Below, in pieces: positions 43,061 through 54,086 of a stretch of 64,000 bases of DNA. Every line of letters begins with the position of its first letter. Position 1 is the first letter of the stretch. The stretch comes from Heliocidaris erythrogramma (Eukaryota > Echinodermata > Echinoidea > Camarodonta > Echinometridae): NCBI GenBank assembly GCA_025617745.1, contig CM046858.1:47877197-47941196 (forward strand), written 5' to 3'. The notes under the pieces are model-generated. The model saw nothing but the letters and a program-made list of their open reading frames with translations. It ran no database searches and was not told the DNA's origin. Position numbers and translations under genes: made by a program.

Positions 43061-45839
43061 AATATCGAAATAAACGGCTTTTACTGCAGGTTTCTTCCCC
43101 CGGAGTTCATGCAGCCAAGGCTGCAGTGCTGGTACCGCTCAGAGGAGAGTGCAACGACGCCGAGACAGAGTCCGGCTAAAAAGAGAAGAATTTCATCAAT
43201 AACTATACAGAGAATAAATAAAGGGACAAACAAAGTCTATAAATAAAGTTTCTAACATTATTTAGTTCAATATAAAATAACTCACGTCCAAAATTATCTT
43301 TAGAATGTATGAGTTCGCTCGGGAATTCGCAGTCATCTCATGTTGAGTGCTGTGCATGCATTGTTGTATCGTAAGCCGTCTCGTATGGTTGGATGGATAT
43401 GGATATATGCAATCGCGTCGCATGCATTGAGCTTGCATTGAGGTTGCATTGAGATTGCACCACAGTCTGGTGGGTGCTGCTCCTACATGGTATACTAATC
43501 ACAAAGCGGATTATGATACAAATCGTATGTACTTTTTTTTCAATAGTTTTTATTCATTTCTATATATAACGGACATTCGTCTTGAAGGAATATAACAAAT
43601 TACAATCACTAAAATCATTGAAACAAGGCATATACAACAAAAATATCATTGAATGAAATGTAATTATCAAAAGAAAAGACAAAAAAAAGCCCCCTCCTTA
43701 CCTCAAACAAAGAATATCAAACTTTATAACATAATACATTCTTACTATAGACTCCTTATTCCACTTTACTTCCATCCCCCTCCCCCTTCATCGCCCTACT
43801 TAACCCATATCACAGCACATACACACACACTCAACATACACACCCACACAGCACACATACACACAAAAGCACCCACACGCATCCACCTATTCATATTATA
43901 CCATCTCAGGTTCCCTCCGCCTGTCCACCCTCCTGAGCAATAAGCAACGTATGTACGTATCACGGACCTCTACTGAACACACCCATAGCATAATTATTTT
44001 CTTACGTGGATTCCCCCGGTGAGAGCTACAGAGTCTGCACTACGTACCGCTCGCCGGACGCACGCGCAATCGTCGTCTGATTCGGTCGACGGCGTGGCAA
44101 AGCACGCGGGCCAATGGGATTTGGGCGTTCAGGACGGACGGGACGGAAGGCGGCTCGCGGCGGGCAGCGGGAAAACATTTTATAGAGTCCATCGGAGCCC
44201 TCCTGCAGCGCGTGCAAAGTCAATCGGGGCGGGCGCGGGACCCCCCGCGTCGCCTTAGCAAATTAATTATATTAGATAATTATGTTCGAATAGTATATCC
44301 ATGCATAGAGCTAGAGAGAGCGATTTGATCATGTTTCTGTGGTTTAATAGCGGTACGTCCCATGTAAAGGATGCAAAAATTAGAAGAAAAAAACCCCTCT
44401 CCTATTTATTTTACATTCTAACAGTTACATGTTCCTCCCATTCACCTTGTTCTCATCGAACATCAACTCCCACAAAAAATTGAAGCACAGAAAGAATTAA
44501 GTTCAACTAAGAAACAACCCCCCCTAAAAAAAAAAAAAAAAAAAAAAAATGCTGAAAGTTCAATTTATTAGGTAACGGAATGCTTACATAAATCAAACTT
44601 CCAAAAGAACCCGAATTTTCACAAATAAAAGGCATAAAAATTTACGGGCACCTGAATTGATCCGAATCGATCGCGACGACCGCCCCCCGGGGGATGTCTC
44701 ATTGAGACCTGTACATAATCCGCGTACATCACTTGCTGAATTAAAAAGCAGATTGCAGCAGGGGCAAATTCTGATACCCTAAACAGGGAAACCCGTCTAT
44801 CTCTGATTTCTATACCATTAACGGTGTTACAAGTCATGTTTATCTCCGTCTTAGTTGCTAAGCAGTTAATCCAGCCAGTTTGACTGACTGCCCTAGATGT
44901 AGCACCTGGCTATGTCTTAAAAAATTGTTCCTAGTACATGCATGTAGCACAGGCAGCGTATTTGAATGGCCTGGCACAGGCCAGTGCTTTTAGGATAATT
45001 TTATTCATGTTCCTTTTCATTCAGCACAGGTTTAATGCAAGATTGCCATGTAGGTTCCTTTCATGGGTTGTTGCTAGGAGATAATAATAAGGTATGGGAA
45101 AACCTAAGTTCTTTGGCAGGGTGTAACATTAGGGGTGGTTAGTTGACTTGAAGCTTTGATTTTGGGAAGACAAGTTGGTGTTGTCTTGGTGTCTTGCAGC
45201 AGGCGCAGCAGCAGTTTGCTAGGTGCAGCTAGGCGGATGGCAGCATGTTTGAGCTGCTGATTTTTCCAGCTGTCACCAGCATTTGTCTGTACTGGACTAG
45301 CTGTACGAGCTCCTTGGCTTATCAATCTGGTACTTGCCTACGGAGCTGTACACGGCCTGCTATTCAGGCCCGTGTTGGAACGTGTCAACACAGAAATACT
45401 ATGCCTCATAATCACCCATTCCCACGCACGGTGAATCTTGCAAACCACCCTCGGTATTTGCTGTGGTGGTTCTGGTCATATTTCAATTCTAAATTTAGTA
45501 ATCTATACAAAATATCAAAACTTATCTACAAAAATTCGGCAGCGGGGATAGGATTCAGGTTACCTTCCGCATGTTTTTTTAGAAATGTTTTTATTGGATA
45601 AAACGGTCGATTATCTTCCGCATGTTGCTGTAAGAATTGTCATTATCATGACAAACGATGACCTCTAACGGCCGAGCCGGCGCAGGGTCAGCACTAGTCT
45701 CGTTCTGGTCGTTTTTAATTATTTTGTCCGTAAAACCATGAGACTATATGAGCTATACAAACCCCTTGTATACGCGTGTGCGCACCCAGCGTAGAACGGT
45801 GCGAAGTGCACTGATCCACTCTCCTCACAAATTCACCTT
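43061..45839. other. Intron or intergenic sequence, no confident gene
   Basis: Holds AC-rich low complexity (43800-43875), a CpG-rich block at about 44015-44260 with a GCCAATGGG (CCAAT-type) motif, an A-run at 44528-44549, and a Gln/Ala/Ser-codon-rich stretch at 45104-45325 that I cannot assign. The CpG block could be a promoter or GC-rich element; nothing else supports it. Confidence 0.4.
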
Positions 45840-46180
45840 CCCCGAAATTTCGGGTTTCTACATAAAACGTCTCTCTATTTCCTTCATGTTTGGATCGAGA
45901 CTGTTCCACATTTTTGGACCTGTAAAGACGAAAATTTTGAGAGCTAAGAGCATTCTCGCGCGGGGAAGGTGGAAAAAGAGCAAGAGCATTGGGATGTTCA
46001 TTATTACAAAGAAAAAACAAAGAAAAAGCTTATCAGTATGTGAGAGATAACCTGTAAGGAATACAATCCTCATTGTCCTTTGTGAGCACTAATAATCTGT
46101 TTAAAGGTTGCGCGGTATAGTTGCCCCATGCTAAAATTCCATAGTTAAGATATGGAAAAAATAAGGTTATTAATAAGTAA
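45840..46180 (-). pseudogene. LINE reverse transcriptase C-terminal fragment
   Basis: Minus-strand frames give NYGILAWGNYTAQP and FVFTGPKMWNSLDPNMKEIE, typical of the post-catalytic region of CR1/jockey-like LINEs. Several frame breaks. Confidence 0.65.
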
Positions 46181-46865
46181 AGAGAAAACAAAATAAAGGG
46201 AATTCAATATGGAAAAACTTTACTCTGTCAGTAGTCTTAATGTAAAAGTTTAGCACATGATTCCTATCTGGCAGAGTCCTCTGACCAAATGCTTGCATTA
46301 TGAATATAATTTTTCTCCTCTCTTGAAATTGTTGAAATATTTTACTATCCTTAAAAAATAAATTTCAATTTGGTTACGTGCAAGCTCATCGCAAGCTTGC
46401 CGCTTTCCATGCAAAAGTGTGCCGCAAGCTTGCCATTTTTCTTACAAGTATTCTGCAATCTTGCAGTTGTTTTGATGCAAGCTTGCCAACTTTAAACACA
46501 AAATAATATGAAAAAGTTTATTCAGATAAGTCTGATTGTAAATTTAGATGCACAGACAAATTTAGAAATTGTGCTCTTTCCGTCTTTCCCTCGTCTTTAA
46601 TCTAACCTACCCAAAGAACATATGGATGACTGGATGAATACGGGTTATGGTGTCTGTCATGCACACTCTTTGCAATCTGTACACAGAGCCATTGCCACAT
46701 ATCTTTCTTTGCTTATTGTTGAAAAATCTAGATCTATTACATTTTCCATGAATTTACACCAAACTACACAAAAAAAATATTTACAATACTTAGCTTTCCA
46801 AATCTGAGCTAAATGGAAGAAAAATCAAATGTGTCTTTTTTACACCTCGTATAAGTGTGAAATAC
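46181..46865. other. Intron 1 start region, no gene seen
   Basis: AT-rich. A loosely repeated (T)GCAAGCTTGCC motif occurs at about 46380-46490 (four or five copies of CAAGCTTGC). Confidence 0.5.
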
Positions 46866-47028
46866 CTGATGAGGGGGTATCTTGGAGCACTCTTTTTGCC
46901 TTGGATGGTCCTGGAGTTTCCACCTCTCCACTTTGTTTCTGATCTGAGGTCGCCTGACTGGTAGATGCCCTGTCATCAAAAGGAGACTGCTGTTCCCAGC
47001 CACGCTTTCTCCCTCTCTTTTTCGGCAT
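46866..47028 (-). CDS. sacs-like: Sacsin-like protein, candidate exon 1 (start codon)
   Basis: The ATG at 47028 has A at -3 and opens MPKKRGRKRGWEQ, then a polar Ser/Gln/Glu-rich linker to DTPSS: 54 codons plus one base. The donor is CAG|GTATTT after 46866. The one-base remainder combines with the two-base entry of exon 2 to give an Ala codon and an uninterrupted frame into RFGPTPP. Sacsin-like proteins may have short variable N-termini ahead of the ATPase fold, so this exon is supported by phase, splice sites and start context rather than by homology. An unrelated short gene start is the alternative. Confidence 0.6.
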
Positions 47029-47155
47029 GGTTGAAAAATACCACTTTCCACGTTTTAGTACATGTACAAGTACGTGTGAGTTGACTTCCGTTGGCAGAAG
47101 AAGATGTTGAGAATAATTGACATGTTGATCATTCTGAGTATATGTAGGATTATCT
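47029..47155 (-). other. Probable 5' UTR part of exon 1, with upstream splice acceptor
   Basis: A minus-strand pyrimidine tract and acceptor TTTATTTCTTTCAG end at 47156, so a further non-coding exon probably lies to the right. The segment contains an upstream ATG in another frame. Confidence 0.4.
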
Positions 47156-47269
47156 GAAAGAAATAAAACAGCGAACAGACAATTCAGACATTTGGTTGCA
47201 ATCATGTCACACCCCCCTCCCAAAAAAAAATGGAAGTAGATATTTCCAACACTGACAATTTCTTCTGAA

Positions 47270-47370
47270 ACTTTTACATCAGACATTTTTACCGCTGACA
47301 TTTTACCTCTGACATTTTTACCTCTTGCAGTTTACCTCTGACATTTTACCTCTGACATTTCACCTCTGAA
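47270..47370. repeat. Short tandem repeat ACCTCTGACATTTT
   Basis: Six to seven 14-16 bp imperfect units. Confidence 0.8.
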
Positions 47371-47394
47371 AAAAATGACTGGAAGTAAGGTCTC

Positions 47395-48010
47395 TTGGCT
47401 AAGCTTCGCGAACGAAGATCTATGAAGGGGGCTGTCCACGTCGATGGCAGGCACGCTGGTGGCTGACAAGGCCGATGCGCGACAGGCAAGTCCGGCCACA
47501 GCGACTGCAATCAAAGGTCTGGTCTGGTACTGCTGCCGAGGCTACCCGGCCCTTCCTCCTGCAGCGTTTCTCCCTCAGGTTGGCCCTGCGGGAGCCTCAA
47601 AGGAAGAGACTGCCTGGTGAACGGTGTGGCGCCAGGCCTGCCGGTCATTTGCAAGTGTTGACCACTGGCGTTGGTCAATGTGGCAGGCGTCGAGTGACTT
47701 TTTGAGGGAGTCTTTGTAACGTTTCTTCGGTGCCCCTCTGTCACGGTGACCAGTGGAGAGTTCACCGTACAGGGCTATCTTGGGCAGGCGGTGGTCCTCC
47801 ATTCTGGAGACGTGCCCCGCCCATCTTAGCTGTGACTTCAGCAACATGGCCTCAATGCTGATGATCTCCGCCTGGCCGAGAACCTCAACGTTTGTGACAT
47901 AGTCGCTCCAATGTATGTTGAGGATGGTGTGGAGACAGCGCTGGTGGAAACGTTCAAGGAGTCGGTGGTGACGGTATGTTACCCATGACTCGGAGCTGTA
48001 CATCAAGGTG
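47395..48010 (-). pseudogene. LINE C-terminal domain with terminal zinc finger, frameshifted
   Basis: Minus strand: YSSESWVTYRHHRLLERFHQ, LRWAGHVSRMEDHRLPKIAL, GAPKKRYKDSLKKSLDA, then after a frameshift near 47590 REKRCRRKGR and FDCSRCGRTCLSRIGLVSHQ, a C2H2-type finger. This RT tail plus finger is common in one class of metazoan LINEs whose clade I do not assign. The upstream catalytic region is absent. Confidence 0.8.
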
Positions 48011-48133
48011 GGAGTACAGCGGCTCTATAGACGCTGATCTCTGTTGTAGAGTCTGCCAGGAAGTAAGGTACTATTACAGTATTGGATGTACTTCTCAAGA
48101 TTAAAAATACATGTAAGGGCTCAGAATGTTTAA

Positions 48134-48265
48134 GGGGGTACATCCATACCAATTCCATGCGTACGCTATATAATGGCCTACCAATGACCTACTTTAGAGG
48201 GAAGACCTGTCTCATTGGTAGGCCATTATATAGCGTACGCATGGAATTGGTATGGATGTACCCCC
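48134..48265. repeat. 54-bp palindrome arms with 24-bp loop
   Basis: 48134-48187 and 48212-48265 are perfect reverse complements (GGGGGTACATCCATACC... at the outside, CATTGGTAGGCC near the loop). A third copy of the arm lies at 48536-48590 ahead of the second tRNA-like unit. Confidence 0.95.
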
Positions 48266-48322
48266 TACGTTCGATGGAAAGAGAGGGGCTATATGTGAGA
48301 TTGTTACTTTGCTTCGACGGGA

Positions 48323-48394
48323 GCCCGGATAGCTCAGTTGGTAGAGCACTGGTCATGTAATCCAGGGTCCCGGGTTCGAAACCCGGTCGGGGCA
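48323..48394 (+). tRNA. tRNA-like sequence, unit 1 (probable SINE promoter or tRNA pseudogene)
   Basis: 72 nt with clear cloverleaf features: GCCCGGA/TCGGGGC acceptor (one mismatch), GCTC...GAGC D-arm, CCGGG TTCGAAA CCCGG T-arm. The anticodon arm CTGGT-CATGTAA-TCCAG would present TGT (Thr-like), but position 33 is A rather than U and one stem pair is T-T. A TTTT tract follows 8 bp downstream. It lies in a duplicated unit of about 270 bp, so a repeat family is more likely than a working tRNA gene. Confidence 0.5.
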
Positions 48395-48649
48395 TTGTAA
48401 TTTTCTCACATTTCTTCATGACATATTCAATTTACTTCAATCCTATCAATTATGATATTTAATTACGAGTTTAAATTGTCCTCTATAGAAATTCGTTGGC
48501 ATGGATTTGCCCGACTTTAGAGGGGAGACCTGTCTCATTGGTAGGCCATTATATAGCGTACGCATGGAATTGGTATGGATGTACCCCCTACGCTCGATGG
48601 AAAGAGAGGGGCTATAATTATGTGAGATTGTTACTTTGCTTCGACGGGA

Positions 48650-48721
48650 GCCCGGATAGCTCAGTTGGTAGAGCACTGGTCATGTAATCCAGGGTCCCGG
48701 GTTCGAATCCCGGTCGGGGCA
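48650..48721 (+). tRNA. tRNA-like sequence, unit 2
   Basis: Identical to unit 1 except one T-loop base (TTCGAAT). The 5' flank (48510-48649) and 3' flank (48722-48790) also match unit 1, giving a direct duplication spaced 327 bp. Confidence 0.5.
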
Positions 48722-48881
48722 TTGTAATTTTCTCACATTTCTTTATGATATATTCAATTTACTTCAATCCTATCAATTATGATATTTAATATATATATAT
48801 ATATTTGAACATTATTTATGTTCGCATTGTCATGCTATATTCATTTTGTCTTCATTTAATTTTGATTTGTCTTGGTAGACC

Positions 48882-48910
48882 CTGAAGAAGGCCAAATGAG
48901 GCCGAAAGCT
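48882..48910 (+). ncRNA. Hammerhead-ribozyme-like core
   Basis: CTGAAGA, then GGCC...GGCC able to form stem II, then GAAA, the order of the conserved hammerhead core (CUGANGA, stem II, GAAA). Such cores are found in Penelope-like and other retroelements. I could not establish stem III or the cleavage site. Confidence 0.25.
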
Positions 48911-48927
48911 TGGAATTAAAATCGAGG

Positions 48928-49867
48928 TTAAAGTAGAACACTAATGATTTTAAATATTGGCTTAATACTTATTATTGCATAGATGGCACAAATTAAACAA
49001 GGTTATCCAAATTTAAAGCTTGGAAACATTTGAATTAATGATTATTATCAATTATAAAACGGTAAAATACAGCCCCCGATATAGCAGCTGAAAAGCTCCT
49101 TGAACGCTGCTGAGATGTGTGACGACACAAGAGGGGCGAGTCCTGTCTAAGCAGACGATGTCCCATAACATTATACACATTTTTCAGTGCCTGTTTTGTC
49201 ATCTCCTCTTCACTTATTTCTCTTACTTGACTAGCGTCAGTCTTAATGTTAGTCTGTTGCCTCACTCTTAACTTCGTGTATGGTATTATTTTGATGAAAA
49301 ATGCAGCGTTAAAAAAATAAAGGAATCAGTCACTTGTAAACAAAATAAGACGCCATTGTATTTTCAGCTGCTTGCACCGCGGCATGTTCGGCGTTTCAAG
49401 AGGGAACGAATACCATCCAGCTATTATTCGCAGGGCTTTTCAATTTGAAAATGGGGTTTATTTCATTGATCATTGACCCTTCTCCTGTGTATTTACAATC
49501 AAACGGTTTTAGTTATCAGGATCAGTTCACTTTCCCTTTTAGAATGGTGTGAAATAAGGTCATGTTTAAATGTACCAAACTCTTTATAATTTGATAAATA
49601 ATTGCATTGCAATTACGTTCATTCATTATAGGACGTCGTCTGCTTAAGCAGGATCGATCCCTCGTATGACGACATCAAAACATCGCTATATTTCTGGCGA
49701 ATCCTCGGATATTCCACATGCTGAGAAGAGCTTTTATTTATGTTGTTTTTATAATCATCATATACGCAGTTGACATAAAACTTATACGATTGCCATCTGT
49801 AAGCTTCCCAATTTCTAGTGATACATTAATTGCCATATTTGTGATTTTCTTGAGTGTTCTACTTTAA
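48928..49867. mobile_element. TTAA-type element, copy 2 (partner at 24429-25392)
   Basis: TTAA at 48928-48931 and 49864-49867. Ends AGTAGAACACT and (reverse) AGTAGAACACT match perfectly. The internal inverted pair of GTCTAAGCAGACGATG type is at 49142 and near 49637. About 95% identical by eye to copy 1 over about 710 bp, but with different left ends. Confidence 0.8.
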
Positions 49868-50589
49868 CCGAGAGCTACGTCCCGTCTCATTTATATCTCT
49901 CACGCTTATGTTATACACATCATGAGACACCGACTACGTTCAAGTCAGGAGACATCTCTCACACTATATATATATATATAGTGTCTGTAAATAGGCTTTT
50001 GTCATCGAGAAACCTATTTAGACAACGTAAAATGTGTAAATGGCGGTCTGAAAACCTTGAAATCCAAGATGCGGTGATAAGAACTTCCTAATATAACTCG
50101 CTTTGGGCTACTGTTTACCACATAAAGCTGTGTAAAGGTTTACTTTAGGGGTTAAGTTATTCACTGAACACGAAGAAGTACCACAGATTGTTACAATATC
50201 CTTTTATGCAAACCGGTATCCATCTAAGATGAACCCCGACTCCTAAAAATGGCCATAAATCACTATAGGTATACACCCTGTAGTAGCAATTCTGGTGTCT
50301 ATATTTTGGTTTGAGGGTCAGAAATCAATTCAGACCAGGTAACATGTGTGCGGATGGTCAGGAAACCCCAAAATAAAATTTGCATCCAAAATGGCTGCCA
50401 ATTTCAAATCACAAGAAGTGAGTAAATTTTGACAACTGAGATAAATTGTATTCGTTGTGTGTGTCAATGTGTTTTAGGGGAACGAGACAACTTGTGTTAT
50501 CAAGATATTTGGTAGCCAGAAGCATGGGCGTCAATCGCTCCTCAAACGTGGGGGGGGGGGGGGGGGAAACATATTTTTGTTTTAACTAG

Positions 50590-50633
<44 letters not shown>

Positions 50634-50744
50634 GTATAATAGTGTGTGTGCCCCCCCCCCCCATCTGCCGGCCCATGGTATATATGGCACTGATAATGTT
50701 CCCTGTTTGAATTTCAAGGTGGGGGGGGATGGGGAGAAACCGGC
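49868..50744. other. Intergenic sequence with (TA)n and C/G runs
   Basis: (TA)n at 49966-49980 and 50592-50632, G-run 50550-50566, C-run 50649-50662. No gene seen. Confidence 0.5.
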
Positions 50745-51502
50745 CCCTCCATGAGTACACCAGTTGGCGACATATCTGTCTCCCCCGTTGAAAATGCACG
50801 CAATCTTGTTGTCTACTTTGATGACTCCATGAGCTTGGACCGGAATATTTCTCATGTTTGCAAGACGGCTTATTTCCAGTTACGCAAGCTGGCAGCGATT
50901 CGAGCATTCCTCACTCGTGCCGCTGCGGAAAGTCTGATCCATTCTCTCATTACATCTAGATTGGATTCCTGCAACAGTCTTCTTGCAGGCCTCTCGACAT
51001 CTTCACTTAACAGGCTATAATCTGTTCAAAATGCATCGGCACGACTTCTCACCGGACGCAGAAAATATGACCACATCACAGCTATCCTGACTGAGCTCCA
51101 CTGGTTGCCGATACGGTCAAGAATTCAATTCAAGATATTGCTGCTAACCTCCAAGGCTATACACAGTCTGGCGCCAAAGTACATCACTTCCCTCATCGAA
51201 GAACGTCACCGCCGCCCTGGCTTACGGACTCCTGGAATTACCCTCCAGTTTCCAAGGACTAGATTCAAGACGTTTGGGGACCGTGCATTATCATCAGTGG
51301 CTCCACGGCTCTGAAATTCGCTTCCGCATGATCTGCAAAACATTACTGGACTTGATCGTTTTAAATCACGCCTCAAAACTTACCTATTTCAGCAAGTGTG
51401 TGACAAGTAACTTTTTATGAAGCAAGCCCCTTTGAATGTTTTTTTAACAGATATATGGGGCTATACAAGTGCTGTGCATCATCATCATCATCATCATCAT
51501 CA
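50745..51502 (+). pseudogene. LINE (CR1/L2-like) 3' end with (CAT)n tail
   Basis: Encodes the RT C-terminal region (NARNLVVYFDDSMSLDRNIS, LITSRLDSCNSLLAGLS, ELHWLPIRSRIQFKILLLT, LRTPGITLQFPRTRFKTFG, FKSRLKTYLFQQ) with in-frame stops at 51018 and 51313. The 3' UTR ends GGCTATACAAGTGCTGTG then (CAT)n, again a GCTATACAAG tail as in the SINEs. Confidence 0.85.
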
Positions 51503-52372
51503 CCAGTGCATGAATTAGTCAATGTGCGTACATAAACATGGATGAAAACATTCTGACCAACTCGAAATAAATGCCAGAAATTGTGAGTCCTTATTGCTCA
51601 GTCTTACCGGTCGCACGTTAAATGTTAACAAACTAGTATCTTCATCCCTATTTCTATCCCACATATTGCCAATGTTTGAAGCAACTGGATGTGTACATTC
51701 TGTACTTCTTCCTGGTCACTGATGGAGTGGTGGAAGACACTGGTAGTGACCACAATCTAGTTAATTATTCTGTCACTTTTGCATTTTTAAAAAAAATTCT
51801 GTTTGAGTGCAGTCGTTTCCTTGGGTGTATACAAATAGATCCTTGTTTTATTTAATTAGTAAATGAATAGGTAATAAATGAGAAATAAATAAAATGATAC
51901 TTAACGCAAGCTCAACAATATTTTAAAACAGTCTGTGCACCATTTGAAAAGTCAGCAAATTGTACATCTTTATTTATGTAGAACTTCCATGCTTTATAAG
52001 TGATGCACATATATACATTGCCTTTCTCGTTATAGCTCTTTAACGCCTGCCTGTCTACAGCTAAATGCCGTCATGAATTTCCATACATTTCCTCTCTTTT
52101 GAATGTCTTGTGAAAATTCTTCATTCATTGTTGCTTAGTTAATAAAGACAATATAATTAGGAAATCATTTTTCTATGTATTCTTCAGTACAAAGTTCTTC
52201 ATCAGTAAAAAAAAAAGAAAGAAAGTAAAACAGTGTCTACTATAAAACCAATTCTCTTCATAATTATCATACAAAAGATATAAGTACTTCGGATTGTAAG
52301 ACCAGTGATTATAAGTTAATTATTGCCAGGCTTAGCTTTGCAGCATGAAATTGGGATACTTCATATACACAG
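51503..52372. other. Intergenic sequence, no gene seen
   Basis: AT-rich, no repeat family recognised apart from a short GAAAGAAAG run near 52213. Confidence 0.4.
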
Positions 52373-54078
52373 GCGTAGCCAGGATTTTTCAATAGGGGGA
52401 GGGGGGCGGTTGTGGGGCACGCAAAGAGTGCGAAATTGGTGATGAGCACGCAAAGCGTGCCCCCTAGGGGTGGGTTCCCCCCCCCCCTCCCGCGCGAAGC
52501 TCTTATGATTTACATCAAATTTGAGAGAAAGATTAACGGCTCGTAATACTTTTTTTAAGGCGGAAAGTTAGTCTGACGCCATGGCTGCTTTTCAGTTATT
52601 TTCAGTTATTTGGACGCAATAATACACTGTATGTAACACGGGTGGGTGCAGAGAGGGGGGAGTTCCCCCCCCCCTCCCCCCAGCGCGAAGCGCGAAAGCT
52701 CTGACGTTTTGGCAAATTCGGAAAAAAAAGAGAAGGATAAACGGCTCGTAGCAAGCAATTTTTCGAGGCGGAAAGTTATAGTTCGACGCCCTGACTGCTT
52801 TTCAGTGATTTGGACGCAATATTGCACTATACAGTGTGTGTACTGTAAGGCCATGTACACTATAGCTGCTCCTAACACACTGACAAGACCAGAAGGTAGC
52901 TGAATTAGGCTTATCTCAAGACACAATGATATTCTGATATTAATATTCAAATTAGGGTCTGTGCTTGCAGACTAGGTTGGTGCTCTGAAATTTTAGCATC
53001 TTCATTTTAAGGCGAAATGTTAGTCCACGGCCCTGCCTGCTTTTCAGTTATTTTGGACGCAATACTGCACTGTATGTAACAGGGGTGGGTGCAGGGAGGG
53101 GAGTTTCGCCCTTCCAGCGCAAAGCGCGAAAGCTCTGACGTTTCAGCAAATTTAAGAGAAAGATAAACAGCTTGTAGCAAACATTTTTTTAGGCGGAAAG
53201 TTATAGTTCGACGCCCTGACAGCTTTTCAGTTATTTTGACGTAATACTGCACTGTATGTAACAGGGATAGGTGCAGGGAGGGGGAGGTTCCCCCTTCCCG
53301 CGCGAAGCGCGAAAGCTCTGACGTTTAAGCAAATTTGAGAGAAAGATAACAGCTTGTAGCTCTGACGTTTTGGCAAATTCGGAAAAAAAGAGAAGGATAA
53401 ACGGCTCGTAGCAAGCAATTTTTTTGAGGCGGAAAGTTATATTTCGACTCCCTGGACGCAATACTGCACTGTATGTAACAGGGGTGGGTGCAGGGAGGGG
53501 GAGTTTCCGCCTTCCCTTCCAGCGCGAAAGCTCTGACGTTTAGCAAATTCGAAAAAAAGAGAAAGATAAACGGCTTGTAGCAATCAATTTTTTGAGGTTC
53601 GACGCCCTGACTGCTTTTCAGTGATTTGGACGCAATATTGCACTGTACAGTGTCTGTACTATGAAGGTCATGTACACTATAGCTGCTCCTAACACATTGA
53701 CAAGACCAGAATGTAGCTGAATTAGGCTTTTCTCAAGACACAATGATATTCTGATATTAATATTCAAATTAGGGTCTGTGCTTGCAGACTAGGTTGGTGC
53801 TCTGAAATTTTAGCATCTTCATTTTAAGGCGAAAATGTTAGTCCACGGCCCTGCCTGGTTTTCAGTTATTTTGGACGCAATACTGCACTGTATGTAACAG
53901 GGGTGGGTGCAGGGAGGGGAGTTTCGCCTTTCCAGCGCAAAGCGCGAAAGCTCTTACGTTTTAGCAAATTTAAGAGAAAGATAAACAGCTTATAGCAAAC
54001 ATTTTTTTTAGGCGGAAAGTTATAGTTCGACGCCCTGACAGCTTTTAATTATTTGGACGCAACATTTTACATGCGAGG
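52373..54078. repeat. Satellite array of the GCGAAGCGCGAAAGC family
   Basis: Starts with a CAGGCGTAGCCAGG terminus, then about eight units of roughly 190-210 bp or fragments. Each carries CGCGAAGCGCGAAAGCTC(T), TGACGTTTTAGCAAATT, CGGCTCGTAGCAA, AGGCGGAAAGTTA, TTCGACGCCCTGACTGC, GGACGCAATACTGCACTG and TATGTAACAGGGGTGGGTGC. A higher-order block including GTCATGTACACTATAGCTGC recurs at about 52850 and 53670, 820 bp apart. Confidence 0.85.
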
Positions 54079-54086
54079 GAGCGAAG

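Noticed and set aside
44019..44258. CpG-rich block as a promoter of the sacsin-like gene
   Set aside because: It lies downstream (intron side) of the candidate first exon on the minus strand and has no other promoter evidence.
47332..47514. Small open frame near the LINE zinc finger as a host gene
   Set aside because: It is another frame of the LINE C-terminal finger region.
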